In this document: positions 1 through 8,716 of the stretch, one piece after another
Layout of the letters: every line of letters begins with the position of its first letter
Position numbering within the stretch: position 1 is the first letter of the stretch
Assembly: GCF_000426445.1 (NCBI RefSeq)
Contig: NZ_AUFJ01000013.1
Location: forward strand, 163,846-227,845
Direction: 5' to 3'
Source of the DNA: Brevibacterium album DSM 18261
Lineage (GTDB): Bacteria > Actinomycetota > Actinomycetes > Actinomycetales > Brevibacteriaceae
DNA length: 64,000 nt
Position numbers and translations under genes: made by a program
Notes under the pieces: generated by a model
What the model was told of the DNA's origin: nothing
The model's input: the letters and a program-made list of their open reading frames with translations, nothing else
Database searches by the model: none

Positions 1-84
1 GGGGGCCGCCGAAGCCTGATCCGTCCCTGCCGCGCGGCCGCGGCGGTCGTCGCGGCAGCTGCCGTGCCGCACCGCCCCGGCGGT

Positions 85-141
85 TGTCGTCTGCCGTGCG
101 AACCCGATTTCGGCGTTCGACGGTTCGCACGGCAGACGACA
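85..141. repeat. Inverted repeat, family C copy 1
   Basis: Two perfect 20-base arms (85-104 and 122-141) separated by a 17-base loop; the left arm contains TCGTCTGCCGTGCGAAC. It lies just past the stop codon of the ABC-F gene on the minus strand, where it could act as a terminator, although no T-tract follows. A close relative is at 47287-47341. Bases 1-84 show nothing I can name. Confidence 0.75.
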
Positions 142-164
142 GTGGAAGCGCCGGTGTGCCGCCC

Positions 165-2000
165 CTATCCTGCGGCGGGTGAGGCCATGCGCGCGTCCGC
201 ACCGGCTCCGGCAACCGGCTCAGCTCCGGCGTCCGGCTCAGCGCTGGACGAGAGACCGCCCAGCTCCAGCCGCGGCCAGTGGGCCAGCCTCCGCAGCACC
301 TGCCTGTCGTGGCTGGCGATCACGACCGCCGCCGAGGTGTCCTCCAGCGCGTCCAGCAGCTCCTCGACCAGCAGCATCGACATGTGGTTGCTCGGCTCGT
401 CGAGGAGCAGGACGGTGGGGGAGGCGCCCAGGACCGTCGCGAGATGGAGCCTGCGGAGCTGCCCCTGCGACATGTGCCGCACGCGCGTGCGCAGGGCCTC
501 GCCGCTCAGCAGGCCGAACATCCCGCCCGGATCGCGGCTCTCGGAGAACGCCTCGCGCCCGGCGGGCACAGCAGCCTCGGCGCCCTCCGAAGCCGCGGCT
601 CCGGCGCCCTTCGCGGCTCCGGCACCCATCGCGGGCCCGGTCGCGCGCGCAGCCGCTCCTTCGCGCACCTGGTACGGCAGCGCTTCGGTCGGCCAGTCAG
701 GCACCTCCTGGCCCAGCAGCCCGATCCGCGCGCCGCGGTGAGGGCGGACCTCACCGGTGCCGGGTTCCAGCGCACCGGCGAGCATCGCCAGGAGGGTGGA
801 CTTCCCCGCCCCGTTGGGTCCGGTCACCACGAGGCGCCCGCCCCCGCGCAGGGTGAGGGAGGCCGGTGCCGCAGACCGTCCGGGCACCGCCACGGCCTCG
901 GCGGTGATGAGCGGGGCGCCCTTCTCCGCACGGAGGGCGGGGAAGTTCAGGGCAGGCGGTGGGGGAGGAACCGTGAGCGCGTGCGCGGCCAGTTCGCCCT
1001 CCCTCCTCCGCAGCGCCTGCACCACGCCGGGCGCGCGCGACTGCCGCTGGTGCTTGTGCGTGCCCTTGTCGGGGCGCCAGCCGGTGGACAGGCGGGAGCG
1101 GGCGGCGTCGACGGCCTCGCTCAGCCGCCGGTGCTCGGCCTGCTGTTCGTCGTACTCCGCCTGCCAGGCCTCGCGCTCCCGTGCGCGGCCGCTCCGCCAG
1201 CCGTCCCAGCCGCCCGCATAGCGGCGGGGCAGGCCGTCGGAGCTGGGGTCGAGGTCGAGGAACTCGTCCGCGACATCGGAGAGCAGGGCCGCATCGTGGG
1301 AGACGAGCACGAGCCCGCCCTGGTGCGCGCGCAGGGACTGCGTGAGGAAGTCCAGGCCCGAGGCGTCCAGGTGGTTCGTGGGCTCGTCGAGCAGGAGCAG
1401 GTCCGGCGCCGCGCCCAGCACGCATGCCAGGCGCACCCGGTAGCGCTGGCCCACGGACAGCTCCGCGAGCGGACGCTCCCGGTCCGTGCAGGCGCCCAGC
1501 GCTTCCAGCGCGATGTCGACGCGCCTGTCGGCGTCCCAGGCGTCCAGCCGCATGGCGGCCTCGAGGGCTGCGGCATAGCGGTCCTCGGGAGCGGGGCCCG
1601 AGGCGTCCCCGCTCTCAACGGGGGAGGCGCCTTCCGCCTCTCCCGCCAGCTGTGCCGCCGCCGCGTCCAGCTCCGCGAGCGCGGACCGGGCGGGGGCGAT
1701 CGCCTCGGCGATGAGCGAGCCGACCGTCGCCCCTGCCTCCGCGCTGAGCTCCTGCTCCGCGAAGGCGAGGCTGCCCGTGCGCTCGACGGTGCCGGAATCG
1801 GGCGCGAGCCGCCCGGCCAGGATGCGCAGCAGGGTCGTCTTGCCGCGTCCGTTCTCTCCCACCAGGGCCAGGCGGGTGCCGGTGCCGACGGCGAGGTCGA
1901 CGCGGTTCAGCAGCGGGGTTCCGCTGAATGTGTGGGTGAGGGCGCGGGCGCGGATATGGGCGCTCCCGCCCGCGGATGGGTGAGTGGGGGTGAGGGTCAT
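165..2000 (-). CDS. ABC-F family ATPase, probable antibiotic-resistance (ribosome protection) type
   Basis: A 611-residue protein with two ABC ATPase domains and no membrane segment, the layout of ABC-F proteins, which bind the ribosomal E site and displace drugs such as macrolides, lincosamides or pleuromutilins. Walker A motifs are GENGRGKT (residues 48-55) and GPNGAGKS in the second domain; signature motifs are LSVGQR and MSQGQL; Walker B is [10 protein letters not shown] and [10 protein letters not shown]. The interdomain linker carries the block [14 protein letters not shown], as I recall it from actinobacterial resistance ABC-F proteins (OleB/TlrC-like). An Ala/Gly-rich insertion interrupts the second domain. 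The start has only a weak ribosome-binding site and sits behind a leader of about 390 bases with an upstream ORF, so drug-responsive control is likely. A housekeeping EttA-like role is less likely given the linker. The drug spectrum cannot be read from sequence. Confidence 0.88.
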   Translation of the reverse strand: MTLTPTHPSAGGSAHIRARALTHTFSGTPLLNRVDLAVGTGTRLALVGENGRGKTTLLRILAGRLAPDSGTVERTGSLAFAEQELSAEAGATVGSLIAEAIAPARSALAELDAAAAQLAGEAEGASPVESGDASGPAPEDRYAAALEAAMRLDAWDADRRVDIALEALGACTDRERPLAELSVGQRYRVRLACVLGAAPDLLLLDEPTNHLDASGLDFLTQSLRAHQGGLVLVSHDAALLSDVADEFLDLDPSSDGLPRRYAGGWDGWRSGRAREREAWQAEYDEQQAEHRRLSEAVDAARSRLSTGWRPDKGTHKHQRQSRAPGVVQALRRREGELAAHALTVPPPPPALNFPALRAEKGAPLITAEAVAVPGRSAAPASLTLRGGGRLVVTGPNGAGKSTLLAMLAGALEPGTGEVRPHRGARIGLLGQEVPDWPTEALPYQVREGAAARATGPAMGAGAAKGAGAAASEGAEAAVPAGREAFSESRDPGGMFGLLSGEALRTRVRHMSQGQLRRLHLATVLGASPTVLLLDEPSNHMSMLLVEELLDALEDTSAAVVIASHDRQVLRRLAHWPRLELGGLSSSAEPDAGAEPVAGAGADARMASPAAG

Positions 2001-2282
2001 GTCTTCGTCCGTTCGGTTCCAGCCGGTGCGGACGGCACAGGTGCTCGGCGGTTCGCGGCGCGCACGGTGCGGGCGGATCCGGCGCGCGGTCCGGTCAGGG
2101 CCGGAGAGCGTGCGGAATCGCTGGGCCCGGTCGCCGAGGCGGTCGAACCGGTACGGGTGCGCGGCAGAGGGTGCCGGAGAAGTGCCGTCGTGGGGTCATG
2201 CGTTCCGACGGCGAGGCGAAGAGTGCAGAAGCGCGGGGATGCGACAGTGCGCTCAGGGGCACAGCAGGAGGAGCCGAAAATG

Positions 2283-2330
2283 GGAGTGCGGCGCGTCTGC
2301 TCGGGGCCGAGGCGATTCTGCGGGACTCGG
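2283..2330 (-). promoter_or_regulatory. Possible attenuator stem-loops in the ABC-F leader
   Basis: On the minus strand, just after the small upstream ORF, CCGAG, CTCGG and CCGAG occur in order. The middle segment can pair with either neighbour, giving mutually exclusive hairpins as in ribosome-mediated attenuation. A GGCGA/TCGCC pair extends the first option. No clear U-tract follows, and short complementary segments arise easily in GC-rich DNA, so this is a weak call. Confidence 0.3.
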
Positions 2331-2340
2331 GTGCTCGCCG

Positions 2341-2388
2341 TCAGCGGCGGATGCGGTCCCTGACCCAGATGGAGGAGGTGCGTTGCAT
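2341..2388 (-). CDS. Putative 15-residue leader peptide upstream of the ABC-F gene
   Basis: A complete ATG-to-TGA reading frame encoding MQRTSSIWVRDRIRR. It begins about 3 bases after the predicted transcription start of the ABC-F promoter, so it would be translated from a nearly leaderless mRNA. The C-terminal Arg-X-Arg triplets (RDR, RIR) resemble the +X(+) motifs at which macrolide-bound ribosomes stall. Inducible resistance genes often carry such stalling peptides. Function is inferred from position and motif only; chance ORFs this short are common. Confidence 0.4.
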   Translation of the reverse strand: MQRTSSIWVRDRIRR

Positions 2389-2397
2389 GTCACCAAG

Positions 2398-2426
2398 TCT
2401 ATATGTGATTCCGGGGCGCAGGTCAA
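2398..2426 (-). promoter_or_regulatory. Promoter of the ABC-F gene
   Basis: Minus-strand -35 TTGACC (2421-2426), a 17-base spacer, and -10 TATAGA (2398-2403). This is among the best sigma-70-like matches in the window and predicts a start near 2391. I see no AT-rich box directly before the -35, so WhiB7 control is not supported. The rest of the divergent gap up to 2638 holds a rare A7 run at 2543-2549 and no convincing gene. Confidence 0.65.
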
Positions 2427-2638
2427 GCTGTCAGGGCGGGTGTGCGCGTGAGGGGGCGCACACTGATCGTGATGCACGTCACCCCTTGTGAGGTAGTCGA
2501 TGTCCTCTGGGGGAGTCAGCCGGTTCCTCACTGGGTATTCTCAAAAAAAGCACCAGCTCCGCACACTGCCGGTTCCTGCGCGAATGGGTCGTCCGTGGGC
2601 CTGGGGCAGACCGGAATCCCAGAGAGGAGCGACGGCGC

Positions 2639-3421
2639 ATGAATATGAGCGCAGCCGCTTATGAGAACTCCACACGGTTCACCGGCCTGGCGGGAATGTA
2701 CGACCGCTTCCGTCCGGGCTATCCGGATGCGTGTCTGCAGTGGCTCGCCGATCGCGCCGGCCTCACCGGCAGCGCCGTGGTCGCGGACATGGGTGCCGGC
2801 ACGGGCAAGCTGTCGGAGGAGCTCGTCCTCACGGGGCTGCGGACGGTAGCCGTGGAGCCCAATCCGGACATGTACTCCGTCCTGCAGAGGAAGTCGGAGA
2901 TGACCTCTCTGCTCACGACGGTGCAGGCCACAGCGGAGGACACGAGGCTCGAGGACTCCTCCATCACCCTCGTGACGGCGGGACAGTCGTTCCACTGGTT
3001 CGACCCCGAGGCCTTCCGCGAGGAGTGCGCCCGGATCCTGCAGCCGGGCGGCAAGGTGGCGCTGCTGTGGAACTCCCGGCGCAGGGAGACGGCGCTCGTC
3101 CAGGCCAATGCGGCCGTCTTCGAACGGCATGTGCCGTACTTCCCGGGGTTCAGCGGGGACCACCGCGTCTCCGCCGACGATTTCGCGGACTTCTTCCGGC
3201 CCGCGGGCTACGAGTACCGGGAGTTCGAGCACGACCAGATGCTCACCTGGGACGAGTTCCTGGGCCGCAACCTCTCCGCCACGTACGCCCCGCGCGAGGG
3301 CGATGCCTCCTACCAGCCCGTCGTCGAGGAGCTGCGCGCGCTGTTCGAGGAGCACCGCGAATCCGATCTCATCCGCTTCCCCCTCGTCACCCGCGTGTTC
3401 GTGGGCGGGGTGCAGGGGTGA
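2639..3421 (+). CDS. Class I SAM-dependent methyltransferase (copy A)
   Basis: A 260-residue protein with a Rossmann-type SAM-binding motif I, VADMGAGTGKL, at residues 48-58, an acidic residue in VEPN after the second strand, and the post-motif block QSFHWFD that small-molecule methyltransferases of the Methyltransf_11/25 type often carry. GAGAGGAG precedes the ATG; a second ATG two codons on is possible. It overlaps the next gene by GTGA, so the two are translationally coupled, and the next gene is its paralogue. It is divergent from the ABC-F gene, which would suit a role in resistance, but the substrate is unknown. Nothing marks it as an rRNA methyltransferase. Confidence 0.8.
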   Translation: MNMSAAAYENSTRFTGLAGMYDRFRPGYPDACLQWLADRAGLTGSAVVADMGAGTGKLSEELVLTGLRTVAVEPNPDMYSVLQRKSEMTSLLTTVQATAEDTRLEDSSITLVTAGQSFHWFDPEAFREECARILQPGGKVALLWNSRRRETALVQANAAVFERHVPYFPGFSGDHRVSADDFADFFRPAGYEYREFEHDQMLTWDEFLGRNLSATYAPREGDASYQPVVEELRALFEEHRESDLIRFPLVTRVFVGGVQG

Positions 3422-4233
3422 GCGCCGGGGGCGCCGAGGCGTTCACCGGCCTCGGCGAGGTGTACAGCCGTGCGCGTCCGGGGTACCCCGAGGCCTGCTA
3501 TGCCCTTCTGGAGCAGGCGGTGGGCGGGAGCGGTGCCGCAGCCGGCGATGCTGCGGGGAGCGAGCGCGACGCGGCCGAGGCCGGAGCCGCCGTGGTCGCG
3601 GACATCGGCGCCGGCACGGGCAAGCTGACGGCGGGACTGCTGGAGCGCGGGTGGCAGGTCACCGCGGTGGAGCCCAATCCGGACATGCTCGGCCAGCTGG
3701 AGGCACACCTCGGCGGCCGTCCGGGGCTGCGGACCCTGCAGATGCCTGCGGAGTCCACAAGCCTCGCCGACGGGAGCGTCGACCTCGTCACGGTGGCGCA
3801 GGCGTTCCACTGGTTCGATGCGCGGGCCTTCCGCGAGGAGTGCCGCAGGATCCTGGCGCCCGGCGGGCAGGTGGCGATCATCTGGAACTTCCGCCGCGCG
3901 GAGGAGCCCTCGATCCGGCAGACGGTCGAGGCCTTCCGGGAGCATGCGAGCGGTTTCGTGGCGCTCACGCTGGGGGAGACGGTCACGCAGGAGGACCTCG
4001 CGGAGTTCTTCGGCCCCGGCGGGTGCTCGCATGCAGTGTTCGACAACGACGAGGACCTCGACCGGGAGACCTATCTGGGGCGCTACCTCTCGACCTCGTA
4101 CTTCCCCAAGGAGGGCGATCCCGGCCGCGCGCCGCTCATCGCGGAGCTCGAGCGCATCTTCGACGAGCACAGCACGGACGGCGTGTACCGCTTCCCGAAT
4201 GCGACGCATGTGTACCTCGGCTCGCTGAGCTGA
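3418..4233 (+). CDS. Class I SAM-dependent methyltransferase (copy B, paralogue)
   Basis: A 271-residue protein starting at a GTG that overlaps the stop of copy A by four bases; longer upstream readings of this frame run through copy A and are not real. It matches copy A block for block: RARPGYPEA after the N-terminus, motif I VADIGAGTGKL, VEPNPDM, AQAFHWFD, and AFREEC with a following ARIL/RRIL-type segment. It carries about 20 extra Ala/Gly/Asp-rich residues before motif I that copy A lacks. Tandem duplication followed by divergence is the simplest reading, perhaps with specialisation or a heterodimer. Substrate unknown. Confidence 0.78.
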   Translation: MSAGGAEAFTGLGEVYSRARPGYPEACYALLEQAVGGSGAAAGDAAGSERDAAEAGAAVVADIGAGTGKLTAGLLERGWQVTAVEPNPDMLGQLEAHLGGRPGLRTLQMPAESTSLADGSVDLVTVAQAFHWFDARAFREECRRILAPGGQVAIIWNFRRAEEPSIRQTVEAFREHASGFVALTLGETVTQEDLAEFFGPGGCSHAVFDNDEDLDRETYLGRYLSTSYFPKEGDPGRAPLIAELERIFDEHSTDGVYRFPNATHVYLGSLS

Positions 4234-4272
4234 CCCCCGGTCTGCCGCCCGCTGCGCCGCCCGCTGCGCCTC

Positions 4273-4337
4273 CCGCCGAGTGAGCGGTTCCTGTAGGTTT
4301 CAGCGTCGCAGACCGACCGGAACTGCTCACTCGGCGG
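4273..4337. repeat. Inverted repeat, family A copy 1
   Basis: Imperfect arms of 27 bases (4273-4299, 4311-4337) around a short loop; the arms contain CCGAGTGAGCGGTTCC and its complement with a few mismatches. Related copies are at 15351, 28845 and 32438. It lies between the methyltransferase pair and the MFS gene. Confidence 0.75.
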
Positions 4338-4385
4338 ATACGGGCTGAGCCGCACCCGGTGCGCGGTCATGGGAACGGCGTGGGC

Positions 4386-4391
4386 TAACCT
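4386..4391 (+). promoter_or_regulatory. Leaderless-type -10 box, MFS gene
   Basis: TAACCT ends 6 bases before the GTG start, so transcription would begin at or next to the start codon. Confidence 0.45.
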
Positions 4392-4397
4392 CGGCAT

Positions 4398-5840
4398 GTG
4401 AGCGGAAGAGACGGGAGACGGCGCAGACGCCTCTCCCGCCGTGCTCCCGACTGGGCGGTCGTCGCAGCGCTCGCCTTCTCCGGACTGTGCTCCGCCTTCA
4501 TGTTCACGCTCGTGGTCCCGCTGCAGGGCGAACTGCCCCTCCTCCTCGACGCGGAGCGCGAGGACACCGCCTGGGTCGTGACCATCACCCTCCTCGTCTC
4601 CGCCGTCGCGACCCCCATCTCCGGCCGCCTGGGCGACATGTACGGCAAGCGCCGGGCGATCCTCGCCCTCATGGGCGTCATGATCGTCGGCTCGCTCGTC
4701 GCCGCCCTCACGGGCTCCCTCCTGGGCGTCATCATCGGCCGGGGCCTGCAGGGTGCGGCCATCGGCGTCATCCCGCTGGGCATCGCGGTGATGCGCGATG
4801 TGCTGCCGCCCGAGCGCCTCGGCTCGGCCGTCGCCCTCATGAGCGCGACGATGGGCGTGGGCGGCGCGATCGGCATGCCGCTCGCGGCCTATGTGGCGCA
4901 GAACGCGGACTGGCTGGTGCTGTTCTGGATGTCCGCGGGTCTGGGCCTGCTGGGGCTCGTGATCATCGCCGCGGTCGTGCCCAGCGACACCCTCCGGGCC
5001 GGCGGGAGGCTGGACGTCCCCGGCGCCCTCGGCCTCGCTGCGGGCCTGACCGGAATCATGCTCTTCATCTCCCGAGGCGCGGACTGGGGGTGGTCCTCTC
5101 CGCTCGCCCTCGCCTCGGCGGCCGGAGGCGGCGTCATCCTCCTGCTGTGGGGCTTCCACCAGCTGCGCGTGCGGGGGCCGCTCGTGGACCTGCGCGTCGC
5201 GTCGCGGCCTCCCGTGCTGCTCACCAACCTCGCCGCGATCGGGATGGGCTTCGCGCTCTTCGGCTCCAATGTCAGCTTCCCGCAGATGCTCGTCATGCCG
5301 GAGTCCACGGGCGCGGGGTTCGGCCTCACCATGATCCAGGCCGCGCTGTGCATCATGCCCTCCGGCATCATCATGATGCTGCTGTCACCGCTCTCCGGCC
5401 TGCTGGAGCGGACGTTCGGGCCGCGGCTGCTGTTCACCGTGGGCGCTTCATCCGTAGTGCTCGCGTATGTGTTCGTGCTGCTGTGGTCGAGCGAGGTGTG
5501 GCACCTGGTGACGGCGAACGCGCTCATCGGCGTGGGGATCGCGTTCTCCTTCGCCGCCATGCCGATGATCATCATGCGTGCCGTGCCCGCCGGCAAGACG
5601 GGGGTCTCCAACGGCCTCAATGCGCTGTTCCGCTCGATCGGCTCCGCCAGTGCCGCCGCCGTCATGGGCGGGGTCCTCGCGGCGATGAGCCGCCTCGATG
5701 CGGACGGCGTGCCCCACCCCACCGCAGCGGCGTTCACGGTGTGCTTCTGGATCGCGATCAGCGCCGCACTCGCCGCCACCGCGCTCTCGATCGCGATCCC
5801 CCGGGGCCCGTCGCCGGAGCAGCGCTCCGCCGTGCGGTGA
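4398..5840 (+). CDS. MFS transporter, drug-exporter type (DHA2-like)
   Basis: A 480-residue integral membrane protein with a short basic N-terminus and about 14 hydrophobic segments, the size and count of DHA2 drug:H+ antiporters. The loop after the second helix reads GRLGDMYGKRR, the MFS motif A, and a GRGLQG block follows in helix 4. The GTG start at 4398 is supported by a -10-like TAACCT six bases upstream and by the lack of any ribosome-binding site, so it is probably leaderless. With the neighbouring ABC-F and the ABC exporter at 10.7 kb it contributes to an efflux/resistance-rich region. Substrate not predictable. Confidence 0.85.
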   Translation: MSGRDGRRRRRLSRRAPDWAVVAALAFSGLCSAFMFTLVVPLQGELPLLLDAEREDTAWVVTITLLVSAVATPISGRLGDMYGKRRAILALMGVMIVGSLVAALTGSLLGVIIGRGLQGAAIGVIPLGIAVMRDVLPPERLGSAVALMSATMGVGGAIGMPLAAYVAQNADWLVLFWMSAGLGLLGLVIIAAVVPSDTLRAGGRLDVPGALGLAAGLTGIMLFISRGADWGWSSPLALASAAGGGVILLLWGFHQLRVRGPLVDLRVASRPPVLLTNLAAIGMGFALFGSNVSFPQMLVMPESTGAGFGLTMIQAALCIMPSGIIMMLLSPLSGLLERTFGPRLLFTVGASSVVLAYVFVLLWSSEVWHLVTANALIGVGIAFSFAAMPMIIMRAVPAGKTGVSNGLNALFRSIGSASAAAVMGGVLAAMSRLDADGVPHPTAAAFTVCFWIAISAALAATALSIAIPRGPSPEQRSAVR

Positions 5841-5864
5841 GTGCGCCGGCCCGACCCGCGCAGC

Positions 5865-6638
5865 TCAGTTCACGCTCACGAGCTGCAGCATGAGGCTCGT
5901 GGCCGAGGCGAGCACGACGCTGCCGAAGAAGAAGCTCAGCAGGCTGTGGCTCAGCACCGCCCTGCGCATCTCCGTGGTGCAGACGCTCGCATCCGAGGTC
6001 GCGAAGGACGCCCCCACCGTGAATGCGAAGTACGCGAAGTCCACATAGGTGGGCTCCTGGCGGGAGTTGAAGTCGATGGGAGGGATCGCCGAGGCGGTGT
6101 CCGCCCGGCCGCTCTCGTCGGTGACGGTTTCCGCGGCGACCCGGGACGCCTCCGCGGGTGCGGAGGCGTCCGCCGCGGGTGCGTCCCGGTAGTAGATCGC
6201 CGCATAGCGGAGCATGTACATGAGCTGGACGACCACCCAGGCGCCCAGGACCGCAGCCAGCCCCAGCCCGGCATTCACGGCGCGTCCGACCGGATCCGAG
6301 CCCGAGGCCAGGAGCATGGCCCCCATGCCCGCCACCGAGGCGAGCGCCGAGGCCACGTGCAGCCCCTCCCTGACCGCGCGCACAGGGTCCTCCCGCTGCG
6401 CGTGCATGCGGGTCCTGCGCGCATCGAGTCCGCGCACGGACAGGCACACCCACACGGCGTGGACGAGGACGAACGCGAGCCAGCCGGACAGGGCGCCGCT
6501 GAGCCAGGGCGAGGTGCCGGTGGGCGCCCCGGCGGCGGCCTCCCAGAGGCGCACCGCGGCACCGACGAGCACCCCGGCTCCCACCGCACCGGCGAACCGG
6601 TTCCAGTCCCTGAGCCAGAAGAGCCGCGGCTCGGTCAT
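5865..6638 (-). CDS. DUF1345 family membrane protein
   Basis: A 257-residue protein with about five hydrophobic segments and a central hydrophilic Ala/Asp-rich stretch. The C-terminal half has the DUF1345 pattern: an aromatic-rich YVDFAYFAFTVG segment, SFATSD, and a final SFFFGSVVLA helix. The family has no established function. It is the last gene of a minus-strand run after DyP and encapsulin, 44 bases downstream, and may be co-transcribed. A GCTGACATGAC motif is repeated just before the ATG, creating a 4-codon upstream ORF that ends at the start region. Confidence 0.75.
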   Translation of the reverse strand: MTEPRLFWLRDWNRFAGAVGAGVLVGAAVRLWEAAAGAPTGTSPWLSGALSGWLAFVLVHAVWVCLSVRGLDARRTRMHAQREDPVRAVREGLHVASALASVAGMGAMLLASGSDPVGRAVNAGLGLAAVLGAWVVVQLMYMLRYAAIYYRDAPAADASAPAEASRVAAETVTDESGRADTASAIPPIDFNSRQEPTYVDFAYFAFTVGASFATSDASVCTTEMRRAVLSHSLLSFFFGSVVLASATSLMLQLVSVN

Positions 6639-6682
6639 GTCAGCAATCCGTCATGTCAGCGGCCGGACGCGGCAGCAGGCGG

Positions 6683-7492
6683 TCACGGCAGCAGGTGGAT
6701 CGCGGCGCAGTCCTCCGCGATGCGGAAGGTGAAGGTCTCCTGCAGGTACAGGTTCACCGTCGTCGCATCGTGCGAGTCGTAGCCCACCGAGAGGTCCTGA
6801 CCCAGGTGCAGTTCGTAGTCGCCCCCGCGCGCGGAGATGACGACGGCGCCCTCGATGGCCGGCGCGAAGACGACATCGCCGTCCTGGAGGATCCGCTGGA
6901 TGTGCGCGGACACCGGATTGCCCTCGTCGGCGGCCTCGGCCAGCTGGGTGTAGAGCTCCGCGGAGAGCACCAGGTGGTACGGCCCGCCGATGCCGTCGAG
7001 GCGCAGGGTCGTGATCGCCTCGGCCACGGCCGAGGGCAGCTCCGTGATGTCGCCGGGCAGCTGGATGGGCTTGTGCGGGCTGTCCGCGATCACGCCCTGG
7101 AAGCCGATGCCCTCACGGGTCCCGGAGAACGCGGCGCCGTCCTCGGCCTTCGCCATGAGCTTGGCCGCCTCCTTGGCCGCGTCCCAGTCGGGGTTGGGGT
7201 TGCCGCGCGTGACGGAGTCGGCCTCGCTCCGGCTCACGGAGAAGGGCACCCGCAGCTCCACGACGGGCAGCGAGGTGCGGCTGAGGCCGCGCACCTCGGG
7301 GACGCCCGTCTGCGTGTGCGCGGTGCGGCCCGTGGTGAGCGCGGAGAAGTCGAACCCGCGCGGCTCCGGCATGTCGAAGATGCGGCGGCCGGCGATGTGC
7401 TTCTTGAAGGTCTCGGCGATCTCGCCCTCGAGGTCGGACCAGGCGGCCTCGGAGAGGGGAGCGAGCTCGCGGTGGAGGTTGTTGGCAGTCAT
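6683..7492 (-). CDS. Encapsulin shell protein (linocin M18-like)
   Basis: A 269-residue protein with the family's usual length and hallmarks: N-terminal NNLHRELAPLSEAAW, then FKKHIAGRRIFDMPEPRG, the RTSLPVVELRVPF segment and the C-terminal FTFRIAEDCAAI. Encapsulins fold like HK97 capsid proteins, assemble into icosahedral nanocompartments and enclose cargo bearing a short C-terminal peptide. The upstream gene encodes the matching DyP cargo. Its Shine-Dalgarno, TAAGGAG, overlaps the DyP stop codon, so translation is probably coupled. The family was named as a bacteriocin in Brevibacterium linens; a shell role is far better supported. Confidence 0.95.
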   Translation of the reverse strand: MTANNLHRELAPLSEAAWSDLEGEIAETFKKHIAGRRIFDMPEPRGFDFSALTTGRTAHTQTGVPEVRGLSRTSLPVVELRVPFSVSRSEADSVTRGNPNPDWDAAKEAAKLMAKAEDGAAFSGTREGIGFQGVIADSPHKPIQLPGDITELPSAVAEAITTLRLDGIGGPYHLVLSAELYTQLAEAADEGNPVSAHIQRILQDGDVVFAPAIEGAVVISARGGDYELHLGQDLSVGYDSHDATTVNLYLQETFTFRIAEDCAAIHLLP

Positions 7493-7504
7493 GGTGCGTT
7501 CTCC

Positions 7505-8647
7505 TTAGCTGGGTGTGCGGGCGGTGGTCCTGAGGCTGCCGATGCCGAGGCTGCCGGCACCGGCCTCGGCCGGGAGCGAGGGGGAGACCGGCCGGGGCGC
7601 GGCGGGTGCCTCGTCTGCGGCGGGTGCGGAGGGGCCTGCCGGAGATGCCGCCGAGGCGGGCTCAGGGGCGGCTTCCGGGGCCGGCCCCAGGGCGGCGGCA
7701 GCGGCGGGCGGGAGGTCCGTGAACGCCTCGAGCAGGGCGGTGGGCGGCACGAAGAACATCGCGCCGGTGACCGCGGTCGAGAAGTCGAGGATGCGGTCGT
7801 GATTGCCCGGCGGCTTGCCGATGAACATGTTCTCCAGCATCTCCTCGGTGTCCGCGGGATCCCCGGAATAGCCGATGAAATACGTGCCGAACTCGTCCTC
7901 CCCCAGCGTGCCGAAGGGCATGTTGTGACGGAAGATCTCCCGCGGTGTGCCGTCCGGGCGGTCGTCGAGGTCGTTGAGCGCCACATGCGAGTTGGCGGGC
8001 TTGACCTCGTCGTCCAGTTCGACGTCGTCGAGCTTGGTCCGGCCGATCACCCGCTCCTGCTCCTCCGTGCTCAGCTCTCCCCATGCGTGCAGGTCGTGGA
8101 GGTACTTCTGCACGTGCACGAAGCTGCCGCCGGCATACGCGGCCTGCGCGGGGTCCTCGGACTCCGGGATCCGCACGGCGACCTCGGCGTCCTCGTCCTC
8201 CGGGTTCTCCGTGCCGTCGACGAACCCGAGCAGATCGCGGACCTCGAAGTAGCGGAAGCCGTGGACCTCGTCCTCGACTTCCACCGCATCGCCGAGGGCG
8301 TCGAGGGCCAGCCGGGCGAACTCGAAGCAGAGGTCGAGGCGGTCCGCCCGCAGGTGCAGGAGGAGATCGCCGGGGGTCGAGGGAGCCGAGTGGACGGCGC
8401 CGACGAGGGCGGGGAAGGGGTGGAGGCCCTCCGGCCGCGGCGCGGAGGTGAGCCGGTCCCAGGCGGCGGCGCCGATGCCCGTCACGGTGACGAGATGGGC
8501 CTCCGAGGCGCGGAAGCCCACACTGCGGGTGAGCCCCGGGATGCCGGTGAGCACCTCGCGGACCCGTCCCTCACCACCGGGGCGGAGGGTGAGGACGAGG
8601 AACAGGGACGCCGGCGGCGGGGGCGTGACGATCTTCTGCACGACCAC
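7505..8647 (-). CDS. Dye-decolorising (DyP-type) heme peroxidase, encapsulin cargo
   Basis: A 380-residue peroxidase. The DyP signature GFVDGTENP is at residues 141-149 (distal Asp144), the likely proximal heme His222 is in NSHVALND, and distal Arg241 precedes HNMPFG. After residue ~315 an Ala/Pro-rich linker of some 50 residues leads to a tail containing GSLGIGSLR (365-373), the cargo-loading peptide that docks inside encapsulin. I chose the GTG at 8647 because AAGGAG lies just upstream and the family starts near the following PPPASLFLVL; longer readings add an Arg-rich stretch. It heads the DyP-encapsulin operon; TAGACT upstream may be its -10. It probably oxidises phenolic or dye-like compounds with H2O2 inside the shell; the physiological substrate is unknown. 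Confidence 0.95.
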   Translation of the reverse strand: MVVQKIVTPPPPASLFLVLTLRPGGEGRVREVLTGIPGLTRSVGFRASEAHLVTVTGIGAAAWDRLTSAPRPEGLHPFPALVGAVHSAPSTPGDLLLHLRADRLDLCFEFARLALDALGDAVEVEDEVHGFRYFEVRDLLGFVDGTENPEDEDAEVAVRIPESEDPAQAAYAGGSFVHVQKYLHDLHAWGELSTEEQERVIGRTKLDDVELDDEVKPANSHVALNDLDDRPDGTPREIFRHNMPFGTLGEDEFGTYFIGYSGDPADTEEMLENMFIGKPPGNHDRILDFSTAVTGAMFFVPPTALLEAFTDLPPAAAAALGPAPEAAPEPASAASPAGPSAPAADEAPAAPRPVSPSLPAEAGAGSLGIGSLRTTARTPS

Positions 8648-8716
8648 CTGTCTTCTCCTTCTTTTGACTGATTCGAGTCTATGGAGTGCCCGGGCGATGC
8701 GCCAGGGAGGACGCAC

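Noticed and set aside
2420..2445. WhiB7-type promoter for the ABC-F gene
   Set aside because: WhiB7 targets have an AT-rich segment directly before the -35. Here that segment is GC-rich.
2253..2531. A 92-codon minus-strand ORF upstream of the ABC-F gene
   Set aside because: It begins upstream of the predicted promoter and runs through it, has no ribosome-binding site and no protein-like features. The 15-codon ORF at 2341-2388 fits the transcript better.
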